40,888 nt of DNA from Acidimicrobiaceae bacterium. GTDB taxonomy: Bacteria > Actinomycetota > Acidimicrobiia > Acidimicrobiales > RAAP-2. The stretch is taken from the NCBI GenBank assembly GCA_003169675.1, contig PNAT01000181.1, positions 1 through 40,888 of the forward strand, read 5' to 3'. The notes beneath the pieces are model-generated. The model ran no database searches and was not told the DNA's origin. It worked only from the letters and a program-made list of their open reading frames with translations. The translations under genes were made by a program, and so were the position numbers. Of this stretch, positions 1-7,248 are shown one piece after another; within the stretch, counting starts at the first letter, position 1, and every line of letters starts with the position of its first letter.

Positions 1-52
1 TCAACAGCGAAGAAGGTGGCCACGGCTACGTGGGGGACCCTTGTCAGGCACG

Positions 53-131
53 AGTGTCAAGCAGGTACCGGTGCCAGTGTCGCCCAGGTACCGGAACCGC
101 GTCTGGAAGTGTCAAGCAGGTACCGGTGCCA
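53..131. repeat. Pair of 24-bp direct repeats, possible end of a mobile element
   Basis: Two identical 24-bp copies (53-76 and 108-131) share the core GTCAAGCAGGTACCGGTGCC. A partial copy (CAGGTACCGGAACC) lies between them at about 85-98, and a degenerate one (TGTCAAGCATGAACCGGAAT) at 135-154. Each contains an ACCGGT centre, so the unit is also a near-palindrome. Clusters of short terminal repeats of this kind are typical of transposase-binding sites at the ends of insertion sequences, for example of the IS21 type, but no transposase reading frame can be recognised in the bases shown. It lies on the 3' side of tRNA-Ala, a common integration side. Element identity is inference. Confidence 0.5.
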
Positions 132-166
132 CGCTGTCAAGCATGAACCGGAATTTCACACGTCCG

Positions 167-186
167 ATTAGTCACTATTAGTCACT
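167..186. repeat. Perfect tandem duplication of a 10-bp unit
   Basis: The unit ATTAGTCACT occurs twice head to tail. Just to its right, GAATTTG (193-199) and CAAATTC (217-223) form a 7-bp inverted repeat with a 17-nt loop. No T-tract follows it on the minus strand, so it is a poor terminator candidate for the tRNA. The stretch 1-257 holds no gene I can support. It could be the scar or edge of an inserted element. Confidence 0.5.
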
Positions 187-257
187 CAGCCCGAATTTGA
201 GATTCCGGCAGACACCCAAATTCTGAGCTCTAGCCCGTTGACCTGGACTTTTACCGG

Positions 258-330
258 TGGAGGTGAAGGGATTTGAACCCTCGGCCTCTACATTGCGAAC
301 GTAGCGCTCTGCCAGCTGAGCTACACCCCC
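258..330 (-). tRNA. tRNA-Ala (anticodon CGC)
   Basis: The minus strand folds into a complete 73-nt cloverleaf. The acceptor is GGGGGTG/CACCTCC, the D arm is GCTC...GAGC, the anticodon stem is CTACG/TGTAG with loop TTCGCAA, and the T arm is GAGGG TTCAAAT CCCTT, with A at position 73. The loop gives anticodon CGC, reading codon GCG (alanine). The third acceptor pair is G-U, the G3:U70 identity element recognised by alanyl-tRNA synthetase, which independently confirms alanine. The CCA end is not encoded. Confidence 0.97.
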
Positions 331-388
331 GGCGACCACAGAGGATAGTCGGGCTGTTGCACCATTCCTGGCCTGGAAGTCCCGCCGA

Positions 389-1099
389 TTAGAGGGCGGC
401 GGCGTGCTGCGGGTATCCGTACTCCTCGTCCCAAGCTCCCGGATAACCCGCCGTGGCGGCGCCGGCGACTGGAGCGTCCCCGAAGTTGGAGTGAGCACGA
501 GCGCCTTGACGAGTCCGCTGAAGCTCCTCCAATTCCTTGGCGTAGGCGATGAGTCCCACGAGCGCCAGCGCACTCAGGCCGGTCAAGGCGGTGAAGATCC
601 AGGCCAGGCGCAGGGTCGGCACCATGCCGAGGAGTCCGGTGGAAACGGCCATCCCGGCCAGGACGCGGAGCAACACGGTGCAGCGCAGACGGGACTCCTG
701 GCGGCGATATGCCAGAAGTTCTCCCCGCGTCTGCGACGGGCACGTCGGCTCGGCGGGCCCTTGGAGAACACCGACCCGTTCATAATGGCAGCCGTCGACG
801 CCGTCGACATCGGCCGACTCCTCGTCGTCGGTGGGCCGGAGGAGGACGAGCTTGGGACGGGAAATATCCCCACCGACCGGGCTGTAGGACTCACCTCTCC
901 GTCCACCGGGGGTGGCCGTGTTGAGGCGATAGGCCGGGGCGACGAGCTTCGGGCCGGCGTGTTCGAGCAGCTCAAGCTGATGGTGGAAATGGTCGATGGA
1001 ACCGACATTCTGTCGTTCGACGCGGCGCCGCCATGCGCTGGGTGCCAGCACCGCGATCCACAACCCGACTACGAGGACCAGCAATATCAATATCGTCAC
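389..1099 (-). CDS. Membrane protein of unknown function, possibly GlpR/SepX-like
   Basis: A 236-residue membrane protein. The GTG at 1099 is preferred because a GGAG/GAAGG-rich stretch lies upstream and the hydrophobic segment starts at once; the frame remains open upstream to 1198. There is one N-terminal membrane helix (about 2-20) followed by the basic APSAWRRRVER segment and a SIDHFHHQL motif, then an acidic middle region and two more membrane helices (about 142-160 and 164-186). A hydrophilic tail ends in Gly/Tyr/Ala-rich sequence. The layout (N-terminal helix, W..PSAWRRR, short conserved FHxQL segment, C-terminal helices) recalls the actinobacterial division-associated GlpR/SepX proteins, but similarity is only partial and the function is not established. 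It is 186 bp downstream of the ABC ATPase gene and next to tRNA-Ala. Confidence 0.6.
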   Translation of the reverse strand: MTILILLVLVVGLWIAVLAPSAWRRRVERQNVGSIDHFHHQLELLEHAGPKLVAPAYRLNTATPGGRRGESYSPVGGDISRPKLVLLRPTDDEESADVDGVDGCHYERVGVLQGPAEPTCPSQTRGELLAYRRQESRLRCTVLLRVLAGMAVSTGLLGMVPTLRLAWIFTALTGLSALALVGLIAYAKELEELQRTRQGARAHSNFGDAPVAGAATAGYPGAWDEEYGYPQHAAAL

Positions 1100-1285
1100 T
1101 CCCCGACGACCTACCTTCGCTCCGTGGAAGAGGCTAATAAGCGGCCTTCTCCAATTGGTGGATGGTGGGGAAATGCACAGCGCCGACCACGTCAGCACTT
1201 CTCCTCGTTGGATGTTTTGTACTCGCCTCGGCCGCCCAACGCAAGGGGTTTCTCGATCTCCTGCTCAAAGGGGGTCGCGGTCACT

Positions 1286-2086
1286 TCAACGGGCGCGACT
1301 CCACCACCGGTCACCGTCACATCCGACGGATACCGGTAATTCGAAGCAGTCCGAGACCCTCTCCGAGGTCACCACCTCGACCAGCGTTCCGGTCGCCATC
1401 AGGGTGCCCCGGCGCATCAGTCCGGCGTGGGTGTACCCCGGTGGGATCTCCTCGCAATGATGGGTCACCAGCACCAGGGGCGGACTGCCCGGATCTGCGG
1501 CCAGGGCCGACAAACGGACGAGCAGGCGCTCGCGTGCGCCCAGGTCAAGGCCAGCAAAGGGCTCGTCGAGGAGGAGCAGCTCGGGTTCACCCATGAGCGC
1601 CCGGGCCAGCAGGACCTGCTGGCGCTCCCCTTCGGAGATCACGCCGAACGACCGGCCACCCAACGCGTCCACTCCCCCACTCTTGAGGAGATGCTCGGCC
1701 TTGTCCCAGTCCTCGGCGCTGTAGCGGTGCCACCAGGTCTCCAGCGCCCCGTAGCGACCGCTGGCCACGACATCGCGTGCCGGGAGATCGGCCCGCAGTT
1801 GTCGGATGATCGATCCACTGACCAAGGCGATGCGTGGCCGGAGTGTCCGGACATCGACCTGGCCCAATCGTTCACCCAGGATCTCCACCACCCCTCCGGA
1901 AGGCCACAGGCGCGCCGCGGCAACCTGCAGGAGCGTGGTCTTGCCTGAACCATTCGGGCCCAGAATGACCCAGCGTTCACCTGGACGGACCACCCAGTCG
2001 AGACCCTCCAGCACGACGGTACCCTCGCGGCGTACAGTGACGTTGCTGAGCGCGATGACCGGATCGGCTTCTTCCGGTACCGTCAC
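1286..2086 (-). CDS. Stand-alone ABC-type ATPase
   Basis: A 266-residue ABC nucleotide-binding protein. Visible motifs are the Walker A GPNGSGKTT (43-51), a variant signature ISEGERQQ in place of LSGGQ, the Walker B LLLLDEPFAGLD and the switch histidine in VTHH. No membrane domain is fused and no permease gene is adjacent, so it may serve a distant permease or act as a soluble ATPase (YlmA/ModF-like proteins look similar). The GTG start at 2086 overlaps the stop of the preceding small gene in GTGA, with GGGAG just upstream. It is thus the fifth translationally linked gene after cysH, which hints at a sulfur- or cofactor-related role, though that is inference. It is followed by a 186-bp gap. 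Confidence 0.85.
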   Translation of the reverse strand: MTVPEEADPVIALSNVTVRREGTVVLEGLDWVVRPGERWVILGPNGSGKTTLLQVAAARLWPSGGVVEILGERLGQVDVRTLRPRIALVSGSIIRQLRADLPARDVVASGRYGALETWWHRYSAEDWDKAEHLLKSGGVDALGGRSFGVISEGERQQVLLARALMGEPELLLLDEPFAGLDLGARERLLVRLSALAADPGSPPLVLVTHHCEEIPPGYTHAGLMRRGTLMATGTLVEVVTSERVSDCFELPVSVGCDGDRWWSRAR

Positions 2087-2406
2087 ACTCCCGTGACGTC
2101 GAGCGGCACCATGCGGCGGCTGATCCGGCCCACCAATCCCGAGCAGGACTGGACCCACGTCCGCTCGCCAGCCAGCCAGAGCCAGAGCTCGCGCCGGTAG
2201 GCGAGCACGATTTCACCGAACTCCTCATTGGAGACACCGGCCGCGGTCAGCGAGCTCCACCGGGACCACAGCCAGGGTGACAAGCCATCTTCGGCCGCCA
2301 GGACATAAGCCAGGTCGTGGCCGTCGAGCACCGAGGCCAACCAGATCTCGGCCCGACCGGTGGGCTCGTCGGGCACGTGCAGGGTCGGGGCGGGGGTCAC
2401 CGTCAA
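2083..2406 (-). CDS. Small Trp-rich protein of unknown function in the sulfite reductase operon
   Basis: A 107-residue soluble protein I do not recognise. It is rich in Trp, Leu and Glu (for example the WLWSRWSSL and ELWLWLAGERTW stretches), has a single cysteine and no membrane helix or signal peptide. Both junctions are coupled: its ATG overlaps the stop of the FrhB-like gene as ATGA, and its own stop overlaps the GTG of the ABC ATPase as GTGA. Such tight embedding between a redox flavoprotein and an ATPase suggests co-expression and perhaps an accessory role for the reductase, but nothing in the sequence proves it. Confidence 0.65.
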   Translation of the reverse strand: MTVTPAPTLHVPDEPTGRAEIWLASVLDGHDLAYVLAAEDGLSPWLWSRWSSLTAAGVSNEEFGEIVLAYRRELWLWLAGERTWVQSCSGLVGRISRRMVPLDVTGV

Positions 2407-3674
2407 TGGCGGATGAAGACGGGTTGGCGGTCGGTGCCGTCGTAGGAACGCACATGCTCATCGAAGTCGATGAAGAGCGGAGCGTCCGGGTCGAGCTTGC
2501 GTTGCAGCGTGCGGTTGGCGATCTTCTTGTCCAGGGCGTCCAGGCGGAGCAATGCCGCCGGGTCGTCCAGGCCGCGCACATCCAACTTCGCCCGCGCCGC
2601 CTGGAAGGCCAGCCGACCCCGCTCGGTGCGTATGAGCACGCTGGTCCATCCGTCCATGGATCCGACACTGCCCACCGAGATGTCCGCCGAGCGTCCGAGG
2701 AAGTCGGCACACTCGTCGCAACCCTTCAATGCGGCACCGTGAAAGTCCTTGACCGGCTCGTCCACCGCCAGCTCGCCGTCGCGGTACTCCACGATCATCC
2801 GGCCCCGGATGACGTCCATCTTCGAGACCCGATCCAGGTCGATCCCGCGCTTGTCGCGCAATTCCTTGAGAGTCAGAGCCTCGTAGTCGAAGTTCTTGGT
2901 GCACATCAGGGCGATGCTGAGCACGACGGCGTCCACCCGATGAGCGCCGGTCGGCCAGCGACGCGCCTGCATGGCTCGCAGCCCCTGCACCTCGCACGGC
3001 GTGCCGACCACGGCAATCCGGGGCTTCGGAGGCAGCTTGTACCGGGAAAGGTCCAACTCCGCCAGCGCCATGGTCTGGTTGTAGAAGCTGCCCGAGGCGG
3101 CACGGATCTCACCCGCCGTGGTGGCGATGGTGGCGATGCCCTTCCACTGCTCGTCGGGGTCCCCGCTGGGCTTCGACACCAAGGCGCCGTCAATCTCCCC
3201 GGCGGCCAGCAGACCGATGAGCAGCGCACTCACCGCACCGCCGTCCTGCACATCCTCGAGCTTGGTCGAGGCGCGCACGGCGAAGCTGTCGACAATGGCC
3301 CCGAGGCCGTCCCCCGGGGGACCCCCGCTGATCTTCCAGTAGGTGTCGGCCGAGTCCGAGCGGACCTGAGCCGGCTGGACCTCGGCATCCTCCTCGGACG
3401 TCACGGTCGAGGGAGGCCACAGGGCTTCGTAGCGAAGACCCCCGCGAGGACAGAAGTCCCAACACAGAGAACAGCCGGTACACATCTTGACTAATTCAGG
3501 CAGGTTGGTGTCCTCGTCAATGCCGATGGAATTCGACGGGCACACGGCCACGCAGGTGCCGCATTGGATGCAGCGATCGGCATGGATCACTCCGGCCTCG
3601 AGCTCCCAGAACCACACCTTGCCCGGAGGCTCGGTGATGCCGTTCATCTGCTCCCGCACCCGGTAGCGCTTCAC
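2403..3674 (-). CDS. F420H2 dehydrogenase/hydrogenase beta-subunit family (FrhB/FpoF-like) iron-sulfur flavoprotein
   Basis: A 423-residue protein with a two-cluster ferredoxin domain at the front: Cys35-Cys38-Cys41-Cys45 and Cys65-Cys68-Cys71-Cys75, both in CxxCxxCxxxCP form. Then come the FrhB/FdhB N- and C-terminal domains. Family hallmarks are DGGAVSALL (144-152), AASGSFYNQ (192-200), VVGTPCEVQGLR (222-233), Cys258, and GCDECADF with Cys319/Cys322 followed by ADISVGSVGS. The last four cysteines correspond to the extra FeS cluster of FrhB. Members bind FAD and exchange hydride with coenzyme F420, passing electrons to a partner (hydrogenase, formate dehydrogenase, Fpo/Fqo complex, glutamate synthase, or sulfite reductase in methanogen Fsr). 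The GTG start overlaps the sirA stop as GTGA. I infer that it feeds electrons to SirA. Confidence 0.88.
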   Translation of the reverse strand: MKRYRVREQMNGITEPPGKVWFWELEAGVIHADRCIQCGTCVAVCPSNSIGIDEDTNLPELVKMCTGCSLCWDFCPRGGLRYEALWPPSTVTSEEDAEVQPAQVRSDSADTYWKISGGPPGDGLGAIVDSFAVRASTKLEDVQDGGAVSALLIGLLAAGEIDGALVSKPSGDPDEQWKGIATIATTAGEIRAASGSFYNQTMALAELDLSRYKLPPKPRIAVVGTPCEVQGLRAMQARRWPTGAHRVDAVVLSIALMCTKNFDYEALTLKELRDKRGIDLDRVSKMDVIRGRMIVEYRDGELAVDEPVKDFHGAALKGCDECADFLGRSADISVGSVGSMDGWTSVLIRTERGRLAFQAARAKLDVRGLDDPAALLRLDALDKKIANRTLQRKLDPDAPLFIDFDEHVRSYDGTDRQPVFIRH

Positions 3675-5404
3675 GGTGACACCGACTCCGGCGTGCCCAG
3701 GAGCGTGGCCGCCAACCCGTCGTCAGACGTTCGCCTCGACCAGAGGTGGAAGGGCTCTCCATCCCGGCGCTCGTTCTGGTAGCGGCTGACGATGCGCAGG
3801 AGGGCGTCGGGCACCTTGTCCACCGGTAGGGCACCCACCACCCAGTCGATGAACGCGGCATCGGGCCCGAGCGAGCCGCCCAGCCCGATGTCGACCGCCT
3901 CTTCGATGTGCTCGTCCACGTGGGCGATATCGCCGCGGAAGCCGATGTCGGCAATTTGGGGTTGCGCGCACGATGCCGAGCACCCCGAGAAGTGCATGCG
4001 GATCACACCGGCATCAGAGGCCCCGCCACCGTTTGCTCCATGAGCCGAAAGCTGGGAGTCGAGTGTGCGGGCCCACTTCACGGCACGCTCCTTGGTCTCC
4101 ACCACGGCAAAGCGACAGAACTCCGAGCCGGTACACGCGACCACACCGCGTTCGAACGGGCCGGGGAATGGCGAATAGATTCCCATAAGCGGCTCGGCCA
4201 ACAGGTCATCAACCCGTTCGGTGGGGACGCCCGAGATGATGAAATTCTGATCGATGCCGATCCGTACCCCGCCGTCGCCGTAGGTCTCGGCCAGGCGCGC
4301 CAGCTCAATCAATTCGATCCCGTGCATGCGGCCGACCGGGACCGAACAGCCGACATAGACCAGTCCCGGTTGCTTCTGGGGATGGACGCCCACGTGATCC
4401 CCCCGGAAACGGCTGGTCAATTCACGGCCCGCCGGATCAAGCGTGAACTTGGTGCGTTCGTCCAGCGCGGACCGGAATCCTTCCGGACCGAGTTCCTGGG
4501 CCAGGTAACGCATGCGGGCCAGGCCCCGGTTCTCCCGGTTGCCCAGCTCACCGAAGACCTGCGCCACGCCACGGCACAACTCGACCGCCTGGTCGGGCCG
4601 GATGAAGACATCGATGTCCGATGCCATGCGTTCCCCGTCGGACAGCCCGCCCCCGATGAGCACATTGAACCCGAGGGAGCCGTCGTCCTGTGCGGCTGGC
4701 CACAGCCCGATGTCATTGATCTCGACCCGGGCGCAGTCCTCCAGGCAGCCGGTCACCGCTATCTTGAATTTGCGGGGCAGGTTGGCGTATTCGCGATTGC
4801 CGGTGAAGAAGGCCGAGATGGCCTGGGCCACCGGGAAGGCGTCGACCACTTCGCCGGCGTCGAGGCCCGACACCGGGCATGAGCACACGTTGCGGGCCGA
4901 ATCCCCGCAAGCCTGGACGGTGGTCAGCCCCACATCCCAGAAGCGCTGCCAGATCCGGGGCACGTCGGCGATGCGGATCCAATGCAGCTGAATGTCCTGG
5001 CGGGTGGTCAGGTCGGCGTAGCGATTCCCGAAGACCGGGCTGTCGTCCGGTCCTTCCGCATAGGCGTCGGCCGCCACACCGATCTCGCGGACCTGGGCCG
5101 CGGTCATCACCCCTCCGGGGATCTTGATCCGCATCATGAAGGCATCCCCACCCTGGCGCTGGGGGTACATCCCGACCCACTTGAAGCGCTCGAGCTCTCC
5201 GGGCACCTTGGCGATCGACTCGGGACCCTGCTTGGAGTAGGTGTCGATGATGGCCTGAGCCACTTCGAAGGGATGGCGGGCCAGCTTGAGCTGTTCGACC
5301 GAATTGAGCTCACCGATGTTGCGGTAGGGCCGGATGAATTTCAGACCGCGGTCGCGGCGGCCCCGGAACTCCATCCCATAGGGGTTGTCAAGGTCGCGGG
5401 GCAC
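3671..5404 (-). CDS. sirA: Siroheme-[4Fe-4S] sulfite reductase (SirA/NirA family)
   Basis: A 577-residue assimilatory reductase converting sulfite to sulfide with six electrons. It has the duplicated ferredoxin-like and siroheme-binding fold. Cluster/siroheme ligands are Cys424-x5-Cys430 (ACTGSEFC) and Cys475-x3-Cys479 (GCSASC). Substrate-binding basic residues are Arg92, Arg135, Lys212 and Lys214. Tyr80 (GMYPQR) and Cys166 (QACGD) occupy the positions of the Tyr-Cys crosslink known from mycobacterial SirA; plant nitrite reductases have other residues there. This and the cys gene context favour sulfite over nitrite. The GTG at 5404 shares its G with the cysH stop (TAGTG); an alternative GTG at 5422 would add six residues, and neither has a strong ribosome site. 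It is coupled to the FrhB-like gene downstream. No ferredoxin or NADPH-flavin reductase gene is nearby. Confidence 0.93.
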   Translation of the reverse strand: MPRDLDNPYGMEFRGRRDRGLKFIRPYRNIGELNSVEQLKLARHPFEVAQAIIDTYSKQGPESIAKVPGELERFKWVGMYPQRQGGDAFMMRIKIPGGVMTAAQVREIGVAADAYAEGPDDSPVFGNRYADLTTRQDIQLHWIRIADVPRIWQRFWDVGLTTVQACGDSARNVCSCPVSGLDAGEVVDAFPVAQAISAFFTGNREYANLPRKFKIAVTGCLEDCARVEINDIGLWPAAQDDGSLGFNVLIGGGLSDGERMASDIDVFIRPDQAVELCRGVAQVFGELGNRENRGLARMRYLAQELGPEGFRSALDERTKFTLDPAGRELTSRFRGDHVGVHPQKQPGLVYVGCSVPVGRMHGIELIELARLAETYGDGGVRIGIDQNFIISGVPTERVDDLLAEPLMGIYSPFPGPFERGVVACTGSEFCRFAVVETKERAVKWARTLDSQLSAHGANGGGASDAGVIRMHFSGCSASCAQPQIADIGFRGDIAHVDEHIEEAVDIGLGGSLGPDAAFIDWVVGALPVDKVPDALLRIVSRYQNERRDGEPFHLWSRRTSDDGLAATLLGTPESVSP

Positions 5405-6084
5405 TAGCCGTGCAGCCCGCACTCAGACTTGTCGAGACCGGCCCAGCGGCCAGCGCGGGGATCCTCTCCCTCGGCCACCGGACGAGTGGTCGGTGCGCAG
5501 CCGATCGATAGGTAGCCCTGGCTGACGAGTGGGTGGACCGGGAGGTCGTGATCGGCCAGATACGAGGCGACGTCGTGGTTGGTCCAGGTGGCCACCGGGT
5601 TGATCTTGACCAGGCCGAAGGCGGCGTCCCAGCTCACAATGGGGGCGTCGGCGCGGGTGGGGCCGTCAGTCCGCTTGAGCGAGGTTAGCCAGGCCCGGTT
5701 CCCCTGGACCGCCTGGCGCAATGGGGCGACCTTGCGGAACTGGCAGCACCGGTCGCTGCCACACGGGTGGGCCGCCGCCTCGGGGCCGGGCTTCGTCACC
5801 GTGAGGTTGAGGTTGTAGCGGCCCCGGATCTCCTCCACAAAGGAAAGCGTCTCGGGGAAGTGGGCCTCCGTATCGAGGAAGATGACCTCAATGTCGGGGG
5901 CGATCCTGGTGGCCAGATCGATGAGCACGATGTCCTCAAAGGAGGCGGCCACCACCAGCGCGTCTCCGAACGTGTCCACCGCCCACCGGATGATATTGCT
6001 GGCCGGGGCATGCTCGAATCCCTTGTTGGCCAGGGTCAGGTCCTCGGCGCTCAGCGAGGGGTCGCTCACGTTGCTCTCAGTCAC
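5404..6084 (-). CDS. cysH: APS reductase (adenylylsulfate reductase, assimilatory), CysH
   Basis: A 226-residue reductase of the PAPS/APS family that releases sulfite from adenylylsulfate using thioredoxin. The adenylyl-binding segment is AASFEDIVLIDL (46-57), followed by FLDTEAHFPET (69-79). The Cys113-Cys114 pair in DRCCQFRKV and the catalytic Cys222 in the tail ECGLHG are present. The CC pair is the mark of FeS-containing, APS-specific enzymes, and no cysC (APS kinase) is present in the locus, so APS is the likely substrate. Unusually, the second FeS motif reads GCAPTTRP: Cys196 is kept, but the usual second cysteine of CxxC is Thr199, as in the TTR of PAPS-specific enzymes. The GTG start is preceded by an AAGG-type site, and the gene heads the leftward sulfur operon. 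Confidence 0.93.
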   Translation of the reverse strand: MTESNVSDPSLSAEDLTLANKGFEHAPASNIIRWAVDTFGDALVVAASFEDIVLIDLATRIAPDIEVIFLDTEAHFPETLSFVEEIRGRYNLNLTVTKPGPEAAAHPCGSDRCCQFRKVAPLRQAVQGNRAWLTSLKRTDGPTRADAPIVSWDAAFGLVKINPVATWTNHDVASYLADHDLPVHPLVSQGYLSIGCAPTTRPVAEGEDPRAGRWAGLDKSECGLHG

Positions 6085-6193
6085 CGGCCACCACCTTCTT
6101 CCTGAGCCTCGGTTCCATCGGTCTGCCGGGTCCCCTGGGGCCCCTTTTGGAGGCCGATCACCAGCGCTTGACGCCCGGTGGATTGCAGACCAA

Positions 6194-6224
6194 AGTATAC
6201 ATGACCAAAATGGTCATCTTTCAA
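6194..6224 (-). promoter_or_regulatory. Possible leftward promoter of the cysH operon
   Basis: On the minus strand TTGAAA (6224-6219) and TATACT (6199-6194) are separated by 19 bases, slightly longer than ideal for a sigma-70-type promoter. The spacer is filled by the 6201-6217 palindrome. The start point would fall near 6187, giving a leader of about 100 nt before the cysH GTG. Assigned by eye. Confidence 0.35.
6201..6217. promoter_or_regulatory. Palindromic operator candidate between the divergent sulfur operons
   Basis: ATGACCA-AAA-TGGTCAT is a perfect inverted repeat with 7-bp arms and a 3-bp centre. It lies in the 149-bp gap between the cysH and cysD starts, 17 bp before the cysD ATG and inside the spacer of the leftward promoter candidate. 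An AT-rich centre flanked by GACC/GGTC half-sites resembles targets of Rrf2-family repressors (IscR, CymR type), which often control sulfur or FeS genes. Which protein binds here is unknown. A single site could switch both operons together. Confidence 0.55.
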
Positions 6225-6233
6225 AGAGGTCCC

Positions 6234-7244
6234 ATGGACTCCGCAGCAACCCTCCGCTCCACCAGTTCCCGGCCGATCGCCGGCCCCAGTGCGGGCCGCC
6301 CCGGCCAGCCCGATGCCTCGGTCACCGCGCTCGTCCGCCCCGTCGGCCATCCCCTGGGGCATCTCGACCTCCTGGAGTCCCTGGCCGTGTTCATCATCCG
6401 GGAGGTGGCGGCCGAATCCGAGCGTCCGGTCCTCCTCTTCAGCGGAGGGAAGGATTCCGCCGTGCTGCTGCATCTGGCGGCCAAGGCGTTCAAGCCGGGC
6501 GGCATCCCCTTCCCCGTGCTCCATGTCGACACCGGGCACAACTTCCCTGAGGTCCTCGCCTACCGCGACGCCCAGGTCGACGCCGAGGGGGCCCGCCTTC
6601 TGGTGGCCAAGGTGCAGGATTCCATCGACCAGGGACGGGTGGCCGACCCAGGACCGATCGCCTCGCGGAACCGGTTGCAAACGACCACCCTGCTGGACGC
6701 CATCAACGCCAACTCGTTCGACGCCGCCTTCGGCGGCGCCCGACGCGACGAGGACAAGGCCCGGGCCAAGGAGCGCGTGCTGTCCTTCCGTGACTCCTTC
6801 GGCCAGTGGGATCCCAAGCGGCAGCGCCCCGAACTGTGGCAGCTCTACCAAGGCAGCGTGCGCCCGGGCGAGCACCTGCGCGCCTTCCCCCTGTCCGACT
6901 GGACCGAGCTGGACATCTGGCAGTACATCCGGCGCGAGCAGATCGTGCTCCCGGCCATCTACTACGCGCACTCCCGGCGCGTGATCCAGCGCGACGGCAT
7001 GCTGCTGGCGGAGAGTCAATGGGTGACGCCCCAGGGAATCGAGGTGGTCGAGGAAGCCACGGTGCGCTACCGCACCGTGGGCGATGCCACCCTCACCGGC
7101 GCCGTGCGCTCGGAGGCCGCCACGGCGGACGACATCATCCGCGAACTGGCCACTTCACGGATTTCCGAGCGTGGGGCCACCCGGGGCGATGACCGCTTCT
7201 CCGAGACCGCCATGGAAGATCGCAAGCGGGAGGGGTACTTCTAA
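6234..7244 (+). CDS. cysD: Sulfate adenylyltransferase small subunit, CysD
   Basis: A 336-residue subunit of ATP sulfurylase, which with CysN makes APS from sulfate and ATP. The PP-loop LFSGGKDSAVLLHLA (about 70-84) and VDTGHNFPEV are the nucleotide-binding hallmarks of the CysD branch of the N-type ATP-pyrophosphatase fold, and the protein ends in the family-typical DRKREGYF. The ATG at 6234 was chosen because AGAGGT lies just upstream and the preceding in-frame sequence overlaps the operator region. The N-terminus is about 20-30 residues longer than usual and low in complexity. The stop is 4 bp before cysN. Confidence 0.95.
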   Translation: MDSAATLRSTSSRPIAGPSAGRPGQPDASVTALVRPVGHPLGHLDLLESLAVFIIREVAAESERPVLLFSGGKDSAVLLHLAAKAFKPGGIPFPVLHVDTGHNFPEVLAYRDAQVDAEGARLLVAKVQDSIDQGRVADPGPIASRNRLQTTTLLDAINANSFDAAFGGARRDEDKARAKERVLSFRDSFGQWDPKRQRPELWQLYQGSVRPGEHLRAFPLSDWTELDIWQYIRREQIVLPAIYYAHSRRVIQRDGMLLAESQWVTPQGIEVVEEATVRYRTVGDATLTGAVRSEAATADDIIRELATSRISERGATRGDDRFSETAMEDRKREGYF

Positions 7245-7248
7245 GACC

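Noticed and set aside
1-180. Transposase gene fragment at the left edge
   Set aside because: Plus-strand frames are short and none resembles an IstA/IstB or other transposase C-terminus; only the repeats can be supported.
404-1339. Open frame of 311 codons on the + strand
   Set aside because: It is antisense to the membrane protein gene at 389-1099, resembles no family and has low-complexity Arg/Pro/Gly composition.
3671-5404. Assignment as nitrite reductase
   Set aside because: The CTGxEFC...ETK motif is shared with nitrite reductases, but the Tyr/Cys pair, cysH/cysDN/siroheme neighbours and absence of nitrate genes favour sulfite.
6168-6201. Rightward cysD promoter TTGACG (6168-6173) with TATACA (6196-6201)
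   Set aside because: The spacer of 22 bases is too long for a usual promoter, so only the leftward candidate is listed.
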